A DNA stretch of 64,000 nucleotides from an uncultured Clostridia bacterium (lineage in GTDB: Bacteria > Bacillota > Clostridia > TANB77 > CAG-508). The notes under the pieces were generated by a model. It saw only the letters and a program-made list of their open reading frames with translations, did not search any database and had not been told where the DNA came from. The stretch's first letter is position 1. Every line of letters starts with the position of its first letter. Below are positions 16,899 through 25,251 of the stretch, one piece after another. Both the position numbers and the translations under genes were made by a program. Where the stretch lies: NCBI GenBank assembly GCA_934140005.1, contig CAKPBB010000002.1:1-64000 (forward strand). Reading direction: 5' to 3'.

Positions 16899-17564
16899 TT
16901 AAATTCTACCTTTTAATAAATTTACTGCATCTCTTGGTTCTTCAGAATTAACTATATAAGCTCCAGAAACCAAAATATCTGCTCCAGCCATTCTTACTTC
17001 TTCAGCTGTTTCTACATTTATTCCACCATCAGCTTCAATGTCTATATCAATTGAATTTTCATCTGCATATTTTCTTAAATTTTTAATTTTTTCTATTGTC
17101 TCAGGAATTAATTTTTGACCACCATTACCCGGAACAACAGTCATTACCAAAACCATATTTATTTTTTCTAAAAATGGTTTTACTTTTTCAACATCAGTGT
17201 CTGGACTAATTGCAATTCCTACTTTTATTCCATTTTCTCTTAATTCTTTTATGATATTTAATACTCTTTCATTATCTTTTATAGCCTCAATATGAAATGT
17301 AATTCTATCTGGGGCTAAATCGATGTATTCATCCATTATTTCTTCAACATTTTCAACCATCAAATGAATATCCATTGGAATGTTACTTATATGAGAAATT
17401 GTAGTTGCATAATCTTTCATTAGTTCTAAATTATCTTTTTTTACGAATTTTCCATCCATTACATCTATATGAAAATAATCTGGTCTTGCTGTTTCTAAAT
17501 TATAGAATACATGTGTTGCCTCTTCTTGTTCTACTGTTAAAATAGATACTGCTACATCTGTCAT
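16899..17564 (-). CDS. rpe: Ribulose-phosphate 3-epimerase
   Basis: A 221-residue TIM-barrel enzyme that interconverts ribulose 5-phosphate and xylulose 5-phosphate in the pentose phosphate pathway. Metal-binding and catalytic positions can be read in SIL near the N-terminus, FHIDVMDGKFV, MDIHLMVEN and IEADGGINVETA. The usual MSVNPGFGGQ loop appears as MTVVPGNGGQ, and the N-terminal strand is shorter than usual, so it is a divergent member and a related sugar-phosphate epimerase cannot be ruled out. It follows prkC, as in many Firmicutes, but rsgA is absent and a terminator separates the two. Confidence 0.85.
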   Translation of the reverse strand: MTDVAVSILTVEQEEATHVFYNLETARPDYFHIDVMDGKFVKKDNLELMKDYATTISHISNIPMDIHLMVENVEEIMDEYIDLAPDRITFHIEAIKDNERVLNIIKELRENGIKVGIAISPDTDVEKVKPFLEKINMVLVMTVVPGNGGQKLIPETIEKIKNLRKYADENSIDIDIEADGGINVETAEEVRMAGADILVSGAYIVNSEEPRDAVNLLKGRI

Positions 17565-17646
17565 TTTATTTTTTGAACACTTTAAAGTATTCTCTCCTTA
17601 TTAATTATTTAGGTTTTTGTCAGTTTTACCTATAAACTTTATATAA

Positions 17647-17694
17647 AAAGCGGACATCAATATTCATAATTATTAAAATATTTTAATCCGCTTT
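17647..17694 (-). terminator. Terminator after prkC
   Basis: AAAGCGGA pairs with TCCGCTTT across an AT-rich interior and is followed by T-rich sequence on the minus strand. Confidence 0.65.
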
Positions 17695-17708
17695 AAATTT
17701 CATTTATA

Positions 17709-19757
17709 TTAAGGAACTGAAAGTGTTTTGTCTCCCTTATTAAAATCTACGCTTTCTCTATAAACTGTTACACCATCAAAAATAACTTTTACTTCTTTTA
17801 CTCCTGTTGTTGACCAAGTCTTTTCAACTGTGGTTGCTTTTGAGTTTACTTCTTCTGAAAAGATTGTATCTGGTCCTACTACAATTTGTAATTTTTTTGA
17901 CGTTTCTTTAGGCAAATTATCTGTAGTATTAGTTGTATTTGTAGATGAACTATTATCTTGTTTAGCATATTTTTCAAATAAAGATTTAACATCAACTTTT
18001 ACAGTTACTTTTGCTTCTTTTGGTAATTTGTTTACTGTTAAAGTAATTCTTTCATTTTCTTTTATTGTCTTTCCAGATGCCACACTTTGTTCTAGAACAA
18101 TACCATCTGATTTGTTTGTATTTTCTTCATATTCTACATCTATATCTGTAAATCCATCTGCTTTCAATTGGTTTACAGCATCCTCTTCTGACTTTCCAAC
18201 AACATTTTTAACAGTAATATCTTTATATGCACTACCTTTACTTACAGTAAGTTTAATTACTGTTGTTGCTGTAATTTCTTCTCCCTCTTCTGGCTCCATT
18301 GAAAGTAATATTCCAGCTGCAACTTTTTCATCATTTACTTCTGTAATTTCATATTTTGCTTCTAGATTATCTAAAGCTTCCTTAACTACAGAAATCTCTT
18401 TTCCTACAAGCTTCTTTGGAAGTGTTATTTTCTTTTGTCCCTTACTTACTAATACAGTTATCTTTTGATTTAAGTTAATATTATAATTAGATTGATATGC
18501 TGGTTCTTGACTAATTACATACCCAGCTTCAACACTTTCATTATATTCTTCTTGAATTTCATAATCTGTAAATCCTGCATTTTTTAATAAAGTTTCAGCA
18601 TCTTCTTTCTTTAATCTGTTTTCAGTATCCTTCCATACCAATTCTGGAATTTGTGCTTGTGCTGGTCTTGCTTTATTTAATATTTTAATTGTTGAAAACA
18701 TTACTAATACAAATAATAATATACACGCAAATAATATTGTAAATACTTTTAACACTGGATGTTTTTTAAAAAAAGCTCTAATTTTAGCTAATTTTCCATC
18801 TTTATGAGTTGCATCTCCCATTTTAGGAGCATTTTTATCATTATTTTTTTCCATCTCAAGTTCATATATTGTAGGAACTTTTTGTGTTGGTGAATTATCA
18901 TTTCTTGAAGCTAATACAACAAAATCATCATTTGGCTTCTTTAATGCTAAACTTAAATCTTTTAACATTTCAGTTGCATTTTGATAACGTAAACTTGGTT
19001 CTTTTTGCATTGCTTTTAAAATAATTCTATTTACACTAACAGGAATATTAGGATTTAACTTTATTGGTTCTATTGGTTCTTCTTGGACCTGTTTTAACGC
19101 AACAGATACTGGTGTATCTGCATCAAATGGTACTTTTCCTGTAAGCATTTCATACATAACTATTCCAAGTGAATATAAATCTGACTTTGCATCTGTATAC
19201 CCACCTCTTGCATGTTCTGGTGAAAAATAATGTACAGAACCAATTGTTGTTCCAAAAGCTGTAATTGTTGAATTTGATACAGCTTTTGCAATACCAAAGT
19301 CTGTTACTTTAGCCATTCCATCTTCTGTTATAATGATATTATGTGGCTTTATATCTCTATGTATTATATTGTGCTTATGTGCTGTTTCAAGTGCTGATGC
19401 AATCTGAATTGCAATATTTACTGACCATTTCCAAGAAAGCATGCCATCTTCATTTATAATTTCTTTTAAGGTTTTTCCTTGAATTAATTCCATTACTATA
19501 TAATATAGATTATCTTCATTTCCTACATCATAAATTGAAACTATATTTGGATGCGTTAAACTTGCTGCTGATTGAGCTTCTGTATTAAATCTTTTTATAA
19601 ATTCACTATCTGTTGTAAACTCATCTCTTAATATCTTTATAGCCACATATCTATTTAGTACATGACATTTTGCCTTATATACTGTTGCCATACCACCATT
19701 TCCGATTTTTTCTAAAATTTCATAGCGATTATCCAACATTTTACCTATAAGATTCAT
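17709..19757 (-). CDS. prkC: PASTA-domain Ser/Thr protein kinase PrkC
   Basis: The 682-residue membrane kinase has an N-terminal Hanks-type domain (1-270) with the glycine loop IGNGGMATVYKAK, the catalytic loop HRDIKPHNII and DFG in VTDFGIAKAV. One membrane helix lies near 340-360 (FTILFACILLFVLVMF). Three PASTA repeats fill about 370-575 and would sense muropeptides or lipid II outside the cell. The last 100 residues are a Ser/Thr-rich linker plus a small beta domain, longer than in Bacillus PrkC. It lies 21 bp after its phosphatase gene, in the usual rlmN-prpC-prkC order. Confidence 0.95.
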   Translation of the reverse strand: MNLIGKMLDNRYEILEKIGNGGMATVYKAKCHVLNRYVAIKILRDEFTTDSEFIKRFNTEAQSAASLTHPNIVSIYDVGNEDNLYYIVMELIQGKTLKEIINEDGMLSWKWSVNIAIQIASALETAHKHNIIHRDIKPHNIIITEDGMAKVTDFGIAKAVSNSTITAFGTTIGSVHYFSPEHARGGYTDAKSDLYSLGIVMYEMLTGKVPFDADTPVSVALKQVQEEPIEPIKLNPNIPVSVNRIILKAMQKEPSLRYQNATEMLKDLSLALKKPNDDFVVLASRNDNSPTQKVPTIYELEMEKNNDKNAPKMGDATHKDGKLAKIRAFFKKHPVLKVFTILFACILLFVLVMFSTIKILNKARPAQAQIPELVWKDTENRLKKEDAETLLKNAGFTDYEIQEEYNESVEAGYVISQEPAYQSNYNINLNQKITVLVSKGQKKITLPKKLVGKEISVVKEALDNLEAKYEITEVNDEKVAAGILLSMEPEEGEEITATTVIKLTVSKGSAYKDITVKNVVGKSEEDAVNQLKADGFTDIDVEYEENTNKSDGIVLEQSVASGKTIKENERITLTVNKLPKEAKVTVKVDVKSLFEKYAKQDNSSSTNTTNTTDNLPKETSKKLQIVVGPDTIFSEEVNSKATTVEKTWSTTGVKEVKVIFDGVTVYRESVDFNKGDKTLSVP

Positions 19758-19778
19758 AATTTTATCTCCTTAACCCTA

Positions 19779-20510
19779 TTAAATATTATCTACGATTATT
19801 GTTGTAATATTATCGTATCCACCTTGTTCATTTGCTTTGTTAATTAATACATTTGCTGGTTCATCAGGATTATTTAACAGAATATCATATATTTCATTTT
19901 CTGAAATCATATTTGTTAATCCATCTGAACACATAAGTAATTTATCATCTTTTAAAAAACCTTTATACATTACGTCTGGTTCAACTAAAGAATTACAACC
20001 TAAAGCTTTCATTAACATATTTTTTTTAGGGTGATGATTTGCTTCTTCTTTAGTAATTGTTCCTTCTCTTACTAGTTTTTCAACATAACTATGGTCTGTT
20101 GTTAATCTTCTAATAATGTTTTTCCTAATTCTGTATACTCTGCTATCTCCAACATGCCCAATAAATACTTTATTATTATATATGATACAAACATCTAAAG
20201 TAGTCCCCATATCTTTAAGTTCTCCATCTTCTTGCGATTTTTCATATACTCTTAAATTAGCATATTCTATGCTACTTCTAATTAGTTTCATAATTTCTTC
20301 TTTTTCTTTTAATATATCCGGAAAATTGTTACATATATATTTTCTAGTGCACTCAACAGCTAATTTACTAGCTATTTCTCCACCTTTGTATCCACCCATT
20401 CCATCTGCTAATATAAATAACTTAATTCCATCATTTACATCTGATACATAAAAACTATCCTGATTCATATCTCTCGCTTTTCCTATATCAGATTTTGCAA
20501 AAACCTTCAA
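19779..20510 (-). CDS. prpC: PP2C-type protein phosphatase (PrpC/Stp)
   Basis: The 243-residue phosphatase has the metal-binding motifs of the PPM family: SDIGKARDMNQDSF, ILADGMGGYKGGE, IGHVGDSRVYRI, TDHSYVEKLVREG, LLMCSDGLTNMI and GGYDNITTIIVDNI. It reverses phosphorylation by the kinase encoded next to it. Length and gene order (between rlmN and prkC) fit the family. The spacing of about 20-30 bp on both sides suggests one operon. Confidence 0.95.
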   Translation of the reverse strand: MKVFAKSDIGKARDMNQDSFYVSDVNDGIKLFILADGMGGYKGGEIASKLAVECTRKYICNNFPDILKEKEEIMKLIRSSIEYANLRVYEKSQEDGELKDMGTTLDVCIIYNNKVFIGHVGDSRVYRIRKNIIRRLTTDHSYVEKLVREGTITKEEANHHPKKNMLMKALGCNSLVEPDVMYKGFLKDDKLLMCSDGLTNMISENEIYDILLNNPDEPANVLINKANEQGGYDNITTIIVDNI

Positions 20511-20537
20511 TTATCTCACCTCAACTAAATACAGTTT

Positions 20538-21599
20538 CTATTTATCCTTCTTTTCTAAATTTTGGCGTCTAAGTTGTCCACAAGCTGCATTTATATCAGA
20601 GCCAAGTTCTCTTCTGATTGTAGCAACTATACCCTTTGCATTTAAATAATCTCTAAATTTTATTATATTTTCATTTGTACTTTTTGTATATTTTCCTTGT
20701 TCTATTGGATTAATTGGTATCAAATTTACATGTGCTAGCATTCCATCTAATAATTTTACTAATTCTTTTGCATCTTCTAAATTATCATTATTGTCTTTTG
20801 CTAGTGCATATTCAAAAGATATTCTTTTATTAGTTTTTTGTATATAATATCTACAAGCTTCCATAAGTTCTTCGATTGGATAAGCATTGTTTACAGGCAT
20901 CATTTCACTACGTTTTTTATTATTACTGCTGTGCAAAGAAATTGATAATGTACATTGCATCTTTTCTTCTCTATCTGCAAGTTCATATATCTTTGGAACT
21001 AAGCCACTTGTTGAAATACTAATATGTCTTGCACCAATATTTAAGCCTTTTGGATTATTTATAATTTCTATAGCATTCATTACATTGTCAAAATTATCTA
21101 AAGGTTCTCCAATACCCATAAATACAATATTTGAAATAGTAATTCCTGTATCTCTCTCTATTGCTAATAATTGTTCCACTATTTCCCCAGATGTTAAACT
21201 TCTTTCAAAAGGTATTCCTGTTGATGCACAAAATTTACACCCCATTTTGCAACCAATTTGTGAAGAAACACAAATCGTATATCCATGATGATATTGCATA
21301 AGAACACTTTCTATCATATTATCTTTTTCATCTTGAACATCAAACAAATATTTTTTTGTTCCATCTACTGATTCCAATTTTTTTATTATCTTAAAATTTC
21401 CTAATGTGAAATTTTCTTCTAGCTTTTTTCTAAGTTCAAGAGATAAATTAGTCATTTTTTCAAAACTATCAACTTTCTCTTGATATATCCATTTAAATAT
21501 TTGTTCTGCCCTAAAAGGTTTTTCACCAATACTTTTTAGTTCTTCTTTTAGTATATCTAAATTATAATTTTTTATATTCTTTTTCAAAATTTCCTCCAA
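20538..21599 (-). CDS. rlmN: 23S rRNA (adenine-2503-C2) methyltransferase RlmN
   Basis: A 353-residue radical-SAM enzyme that methylates A2503 of 23S rRNA and A37 of some tRNAs. The cluster-binding motif is CKMGCKFCAS. Other family blocks are FRAEQIFKWIYQ, VFMGIGEPLDNFDNV, ISTSGLVPKIYELA, SLHSSNNKKRSEMMPVN, and the C-terminal GSDINAACGQLRR with the second catalytic cysteine. It is first in the rlmN-prpC-prkC group. Confidence 0.96.
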   Translation of the reverse strand: MEEILKKNIKNYNLDILKEELKSIGEKPFRAEQIFKWIYQEKVDSFEKMTNLSLELRKKLEENFTLGNFKIIKKLESVDGTKKYLFDVQDEKDNMIESVLMQYHHGYTICVSSQIGCKMGCKFCASTGIPFERSLTSGEIVEQLLAIERDTGITISNIVFMGIGEPLDNFDNVMNAIEIINNPKGLNIGARHISISTSGLVPKIYELADREEKMQCTLSISLHSSNNKKRSEMMPVNNAYPIEELMEACRYYIQKTNKRISFEYALAKDNNDNLEDAKELVKLLDGMLAHVNLIPINPIEQGKYTKSTNENIIKFRDYLNAKGIVATIRRELGSDINAACGQLRRQNLEKKDK

Positions 21600-21806
21600 A
21601 TAGAGCCTTTTTATTTATTTTATCATATCTGTTATATCACAAAACTTCCGTTTTTGTCAACGGTTGCTAATTTACTGAAACACTACTATTTATCAGTATT
21701 AGTATTATTTTTTATTCTATATACTTTATTTGTGAATTTTTCAAAATCAAAATTGAGCAAAAAAATAAAAGAAACTGAATATTTCTTTTATTAAAATACT
21801 TATAAT

Positions 21807-21978
21807 AAAGTTAAAATAATATTTTTTTGAATGACGAATGTGCATGAAAAAATTTTAGAAATTCTATGCAATTTTATGGAAAGAGTTCACTTTAGTGGAA
21901 GGGTGCCATAAAATAAGTTAGAATTTCTTAAATTTTGTAATAAGCCGAGGAAATTCTAAAAAATATTATTTTAACTTT
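21807..21978 (+). ncRNA. Candidate structured RNA (unclassified)
   Basis: A 21-bp perfect stem (21807-21827 with 21958-21978), extended by four pairs after one mismatch, closes a roughly 20 by 20 base internal loop. Inside, 21853-21866 pairs with 21919-21932, then ATTTTATGG with CCATAAAAT, then a small apical hairpin. A T-rich run follows the 3' arm and a TATAAT lies just upstream, which favours the plus strand. The rod with a large central bubble recalls 6S RNA, but I cannot match it to a family. The 3' arm touches the stop codon of the convergent glycosyltransferase gene. Nothing else is seen in the 378-bp gap 21600-21977. Confidence 0.4.
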
Positions 21979-22865
21979 TATTTTTTCATTATTTTTCTAA
22001 TTGGAACTTCTATCAATAACTCTATACATCTGAAAAACCATAAAATATAAAAGCACAACACTTGTAATAAATTTATATGATTATATCTTCTTTGATAGTA
22101 AATTTTACTTTTAAATAATTGTTTCATCTTTTTAAAATAATTTATAGTTTTGCCAATAGTTTGACTTTCATAATGTATAAAACTAATATTGTTCAAACTG
22201 TATGTTTTATAATTTAATACTTTTAGTTTAGTACCCAAAATATCTTCTTCATAAAACAAAAAGACATTATCATCAAAATAATCTATTTTCTTTACTACTT
22301 CATATTTTATAAAAAAGCATGCACCAGATATTGCTTCGACTTCTAATCTATCTTTTTCAAAATCTTGCCTACTATATTCCCCATTTCTTAATCTTTTGTA
22401 AAACAAAATTTCTAGTAATCTAGTTGAATGTACTATGTCTCTAGCAAAAGTTCTAATTTTCCAACTACATCTTCTTATTTGTTTTTTCTCTTTATTTAAC
22501 ATTTTAGGAGCAACTACAGCTATGTTATTTTCTTTTTTTAACTCATTTATACAAATATCTATTGCCTCTTCTGATATATCTATATCCGTATTTGAACACA
22601 TTAAAATCTCATATCTTTCATTTTTACATTCTAAAAAATGAATTCCATAGTTTATTCCATAATTATATCCACCATTTTTATCAGCTCTAATTACCGTAAC
22701 TTTACTATTTTGCAATAATTTAAGTTTTTCGAAACAATTTTTTTTATTTGAACAATTATCAACTACAACAATTTTAGATATACTACTAAATTTTTCAAGT
22801 TTTTTTACTAGTTTTTTAGTATTTTCTTCATCATTATAGTTTATCAAAATACTAGCTATTCCCAT
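21978..22865 (-). CDS. Family 2 glycosyltransferase
   Basis: The 295-residue protein has a GT-A fold opening (MGIASILINYNDEENTKKLV, VVVDNCSN), the DXD-like TDIDIS region and the acceptor-side motif AISGACFFIKYEVVKKI with FDDNVFLFYEEDILG. It resembles rhamnosyltransferase-type GT2 enzymes of surface polysaccharide synthesis. The sugar is not predictable. It is the last gene of the minus-strand polysaccharide operon, 10 bp after the GtrA-like gene. Confidence 0.85.
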   Translation of the reverse strand: MGIASILINYNDEENTKKLVKKLEKFSSISKIVVVDNCSNKKNCFEKLKLLQNSKVTVIRADKNGGYNYGINYGIHFLECKNERYEILMCSNTDIDISEEAIDICINELKKENNIAVVAPKMLNKEKKQIRRCSWKIRTFARDIVHSTRLLEILFYKRLRNGEYSRQDFEKDRLEVEAISGACFFIKYEVVKKIDYFDDNVFLFYEEDILGTKLKVLNYKTYSLNNISFIHYESQTIGKTINYFKKMKQLFKSKIYYQRRYNHINLLQVLCFYILWFFRCIELLIEVPIRKIMKK

Positions 22866-22875
22866 TTTGGTCCAC

Positions 22876-23373
22876 CTATTTATTATCTTTATTTCCTTTT
22901 TTAAATATAATTAATTTACTAAATACAAAGTTTAAAATTATAACAACTATATTAGCTACAATCTTCATTAGCAAAGCATTCCAAGCTAGTCTATTTACTG
23001 TAATAATCATTATAGCTTCATCAATTGCTAAAGTAAAAAGTCTACATCCAAAAAATGAAGCTATCTCATATATTAAAGCTTTATTGGTATCAACTTTTGA
23101 ATTAAATACACAAAATTTATTTGTTATGTAAGCAAAAATTGCTGCAACAACCCAAGCAATAACATTACTTATTCCATTCTCTATATGTATTGCATAATAA
23201 CAAGCAGAATATACTACAATATTTACTAAAGTTGCTAAAGCTCCAAAAACTAAATATCTCATTCCCTCTTGATGTGCTCTATACCATTCTACAAATTTCT
23301 TCAAACCTATTTTTTCAAAAATTTTCAAGAAAAATTCTTCTACTACATCTACTATTTTTTTCATGTTTAACAA
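22876..23373 (-). CDS. GtrA-family membrane protein
   Basis: The 165-residue protein has four predicted membrane helices (YLVFGALATLVNIVVYSAC, ISNVIAWVVAAIFAYITNKF, and two near the C-terminus) with the family mark AYITNKFCVFNSK. GtrA-like proteins are thought to flip polyprenyl-linked sugars or otherwise assist glycan modification. It lies between glycosyltransferase genes in one operon, which supports that role. Confidence 0.85.
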   Translation of the reverse strand: MLNMKKIVDVVEEFFLKIFEKIGLKKFVEWYRAHQEGMRYLVFGALATLVNIVVYSACYYAIHIENGISNVIAWVVAAIFAYITNKFCVFNSKVDTNKALIYEIASFFGCRLFTLAIDEAIMIITVNRLAWNALLMKIVANIVVIILNFVFSKLIIFKKGNKDNK

Positions 23374-23410
23374 TATTTCTCCTTCTAATGTATAACTTTA
23401 CAAAAAGCTA

Positions 23411-25234
23411 TTATTTTACCTCTATTTTCTCTGGTCTTATATTATACAAAGCTGTATTTCTTGAAAAATTTATATTAAAATATGGGTCTGGTTTGCTTAA
23501 TAAATCTTTCCACTTTGTTTTAAAATTATTACATTCATTTTCAAATCTGGCTTGTTTCTCTTTTGTATTTTCATATCCTCTAGTTTTTGATTCATAATGC
23601 CATAATTCTATATATGGATTATATACAATCAAATATCCTTTTTCTCTTATTTTCAAGCAGAAATCTACATCATTGAAAGCTATTTTAAATAGTTCTTCTT
23701 CCATGTATCCAACTTCTTCATAAATTTCTCTTCTAGCAAACAAACACGCACCAGTAACTGCACTTAAATTTTGTGTTAAACATTCTCGTCCAAAATATCC
23801 ATGACTTCCATAAGGAACACCTGGCATTAAATTTGCAGCTAGTCCACCAATACCATAAGCAATTCCAGCATGTTGGATTGAATGATCAGCATAATATAGT
23901 CTAGCTCCTACTGCTCCAACATCTTTTCGTTGTGCATATCCAATAAATTTTTCAAGCCAATTTCCTGTAATAAGTTCTGTATCATTATTTAATTGCATTA
24001 CAAATTCGCCGTCAACATTTTTTACACCATAATTTATAATTTTTGAATAATTAAATCCTTTTTCGGGATAAGTTAGTATTTTTATTTTACTATTTTTTTG
24101 TAATTCTTCGTAGTACTTAAATGTTTCCTCTTCTTTACTATTGTTCTCAATAATGTCTATTTCATAATTATCATAAGTAGTTTTTTCTAATATTGAATTA
24201 ACACATTTCTTTAAAAATTTAATTCCATCTTTATTAGGAATTAAAATATTAACCTTTGGGTTGCCTTCAACTTCATATTCAATCTCATACACACCAGGAA
24301 TATCTCCACCATGGTCAGCAGTTCCTTTTCTTCCCATTCTTGTTATATGGTCTTGTGCTGCTTTTTTTCCAGCTTCATAAGCATAAGGTTTAGCATCTGC
24401 AACTTTCGCTGTTGAACCATTATGAACTCTCCAGTGATACAAAACTTTTGAAATATGTACTATTTTATCAGTCAATTCACTTGCTCTTAATACCAAATCA
24501 AAATCTTGAGCCCCATTATATTCTTTTCTAAATCCACCTATCTTATCTACCATAAGTTCTTTTTTCATAATTGTGAAATGTGTTATATAATTATTTGAAC
24601 TTAAAGTATCTGGTGCAAAATCCGGCTTAAAATGTGGATCACATCTATGTTGCAAAGTATTCATTATCTTATCTTCATCAGTATAAATAAACTCTACACC
24701 TGGATGTTCATTTATACACTTTACTATTTCATATAATGCAAATACTGGAATTGCATCATCATGGTCTAGCAATCCAATATACTCTCCTGTAACCATCTTT
24801 AAAGCTTCATTTGTATTTCCTGATATCCCATCATTTTTTTCTAAATGCTTATATTTTATTCTATTATCATTTTCATAATATTTCTTTAATTTTTCGTCAA
24901 TTTCTGGACTTCCATCAGCCAAACACAATTCCCAATTTGAATATGTTTGGTTTTTCATACATTCAACCAAATCTTTAAAAAAGTTTTCATTAGTATTATA
25001 CATTGGTACTACAACACTAATTTTAGGTTCTATATTAAATTTATGATTTCTTTGCATTTCTAATTCTTCTGCATTTGGTTCATTTTCGCTTATCCACCTT
25101 TGATAATTTAAAAACTCTTGATTTTTTCCTCTTTCCCAAAATATCTTTCTTAAACATTTTTTTATTGTTGCTTTCATTCCATATTTTTTAAAATAAAATT
25201 TTACTTGATTAAATATGTTTATAATTTTTCTCAT
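23411..25234 (-). CDS. Tandem-domain family 2 glycosyltransferase
   Basis: The 607-residue protein contains two GT2 domains. The first (about 70-330) has ISVVVPMYNTNENFFKDLV, LLDHDDAIP and FIYTDEDK; the second (about 335-590) has VNILIPNKDGIKFLKKCV, VMQLNNDTELITG and FNDVDFCLKIRE. The layout matches rhamnan- or O-chain-type transferases that add two linkages. It is clearly a paralogue of the C-terminal half of the next upstream gene (25252-28959), so one arose from the other by duplication. It acts at the cytoplasmic face before export by the ABC transporter of the same operon. Confidence 0.87.
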   Translation of the reverse strand: MRKIINIFNQVKFYFKKYGMKATIKKCLRKIFWERGKNQEFLNYQRWISENEPNAEELEMQRNHKFNIEPKISVVVPMYNTNENFFKDLVECMKNQTYSNWELCLADGSPEIDEKLKKYYENDNRIKYKHLEKNDGISGNTNEALKMVTGEYIGLLDHDDAIPVFALYEIVKCINEHPGVEFIYTDEDKIMNTLQHRCDPHFKPDFAPDTLSSNNYITHFTIMKKELMVDKIGGFRKEYNGAQDFDLVLRASELTDKIVHISKVLYHWRVHNGSTAKVADAKPYAYEAGKKAAQDHITRMGRKGTADHGGDIPGVYEIEYEVEGNPKVNILIPNKDGIKFLKKCVNSILEKTTYDNYEIDIIENNSKEEETFKYYEELQKNSKIKILTYPEKGFNYSKIINYGVKNVDGEFVMQLNNDTELITGNWLEKFIGYAQRKDVGAVGARLYYADHSIQHAGIAYGIGGLAANLMPGVPYGSHGYFGRECLTQNLSAVTGACLFARREIYEEVGYMEEELFKIAFNDVDFCLKIREKGYLIVYNPYIELWHYESKTRGYENTKEKQARFENECNNFKTKWKDLLSKPDPYFNINFSRNTALYNIRPEKIEVK

Positions 25235-25251
25235 TATTATTCAAATACTCC

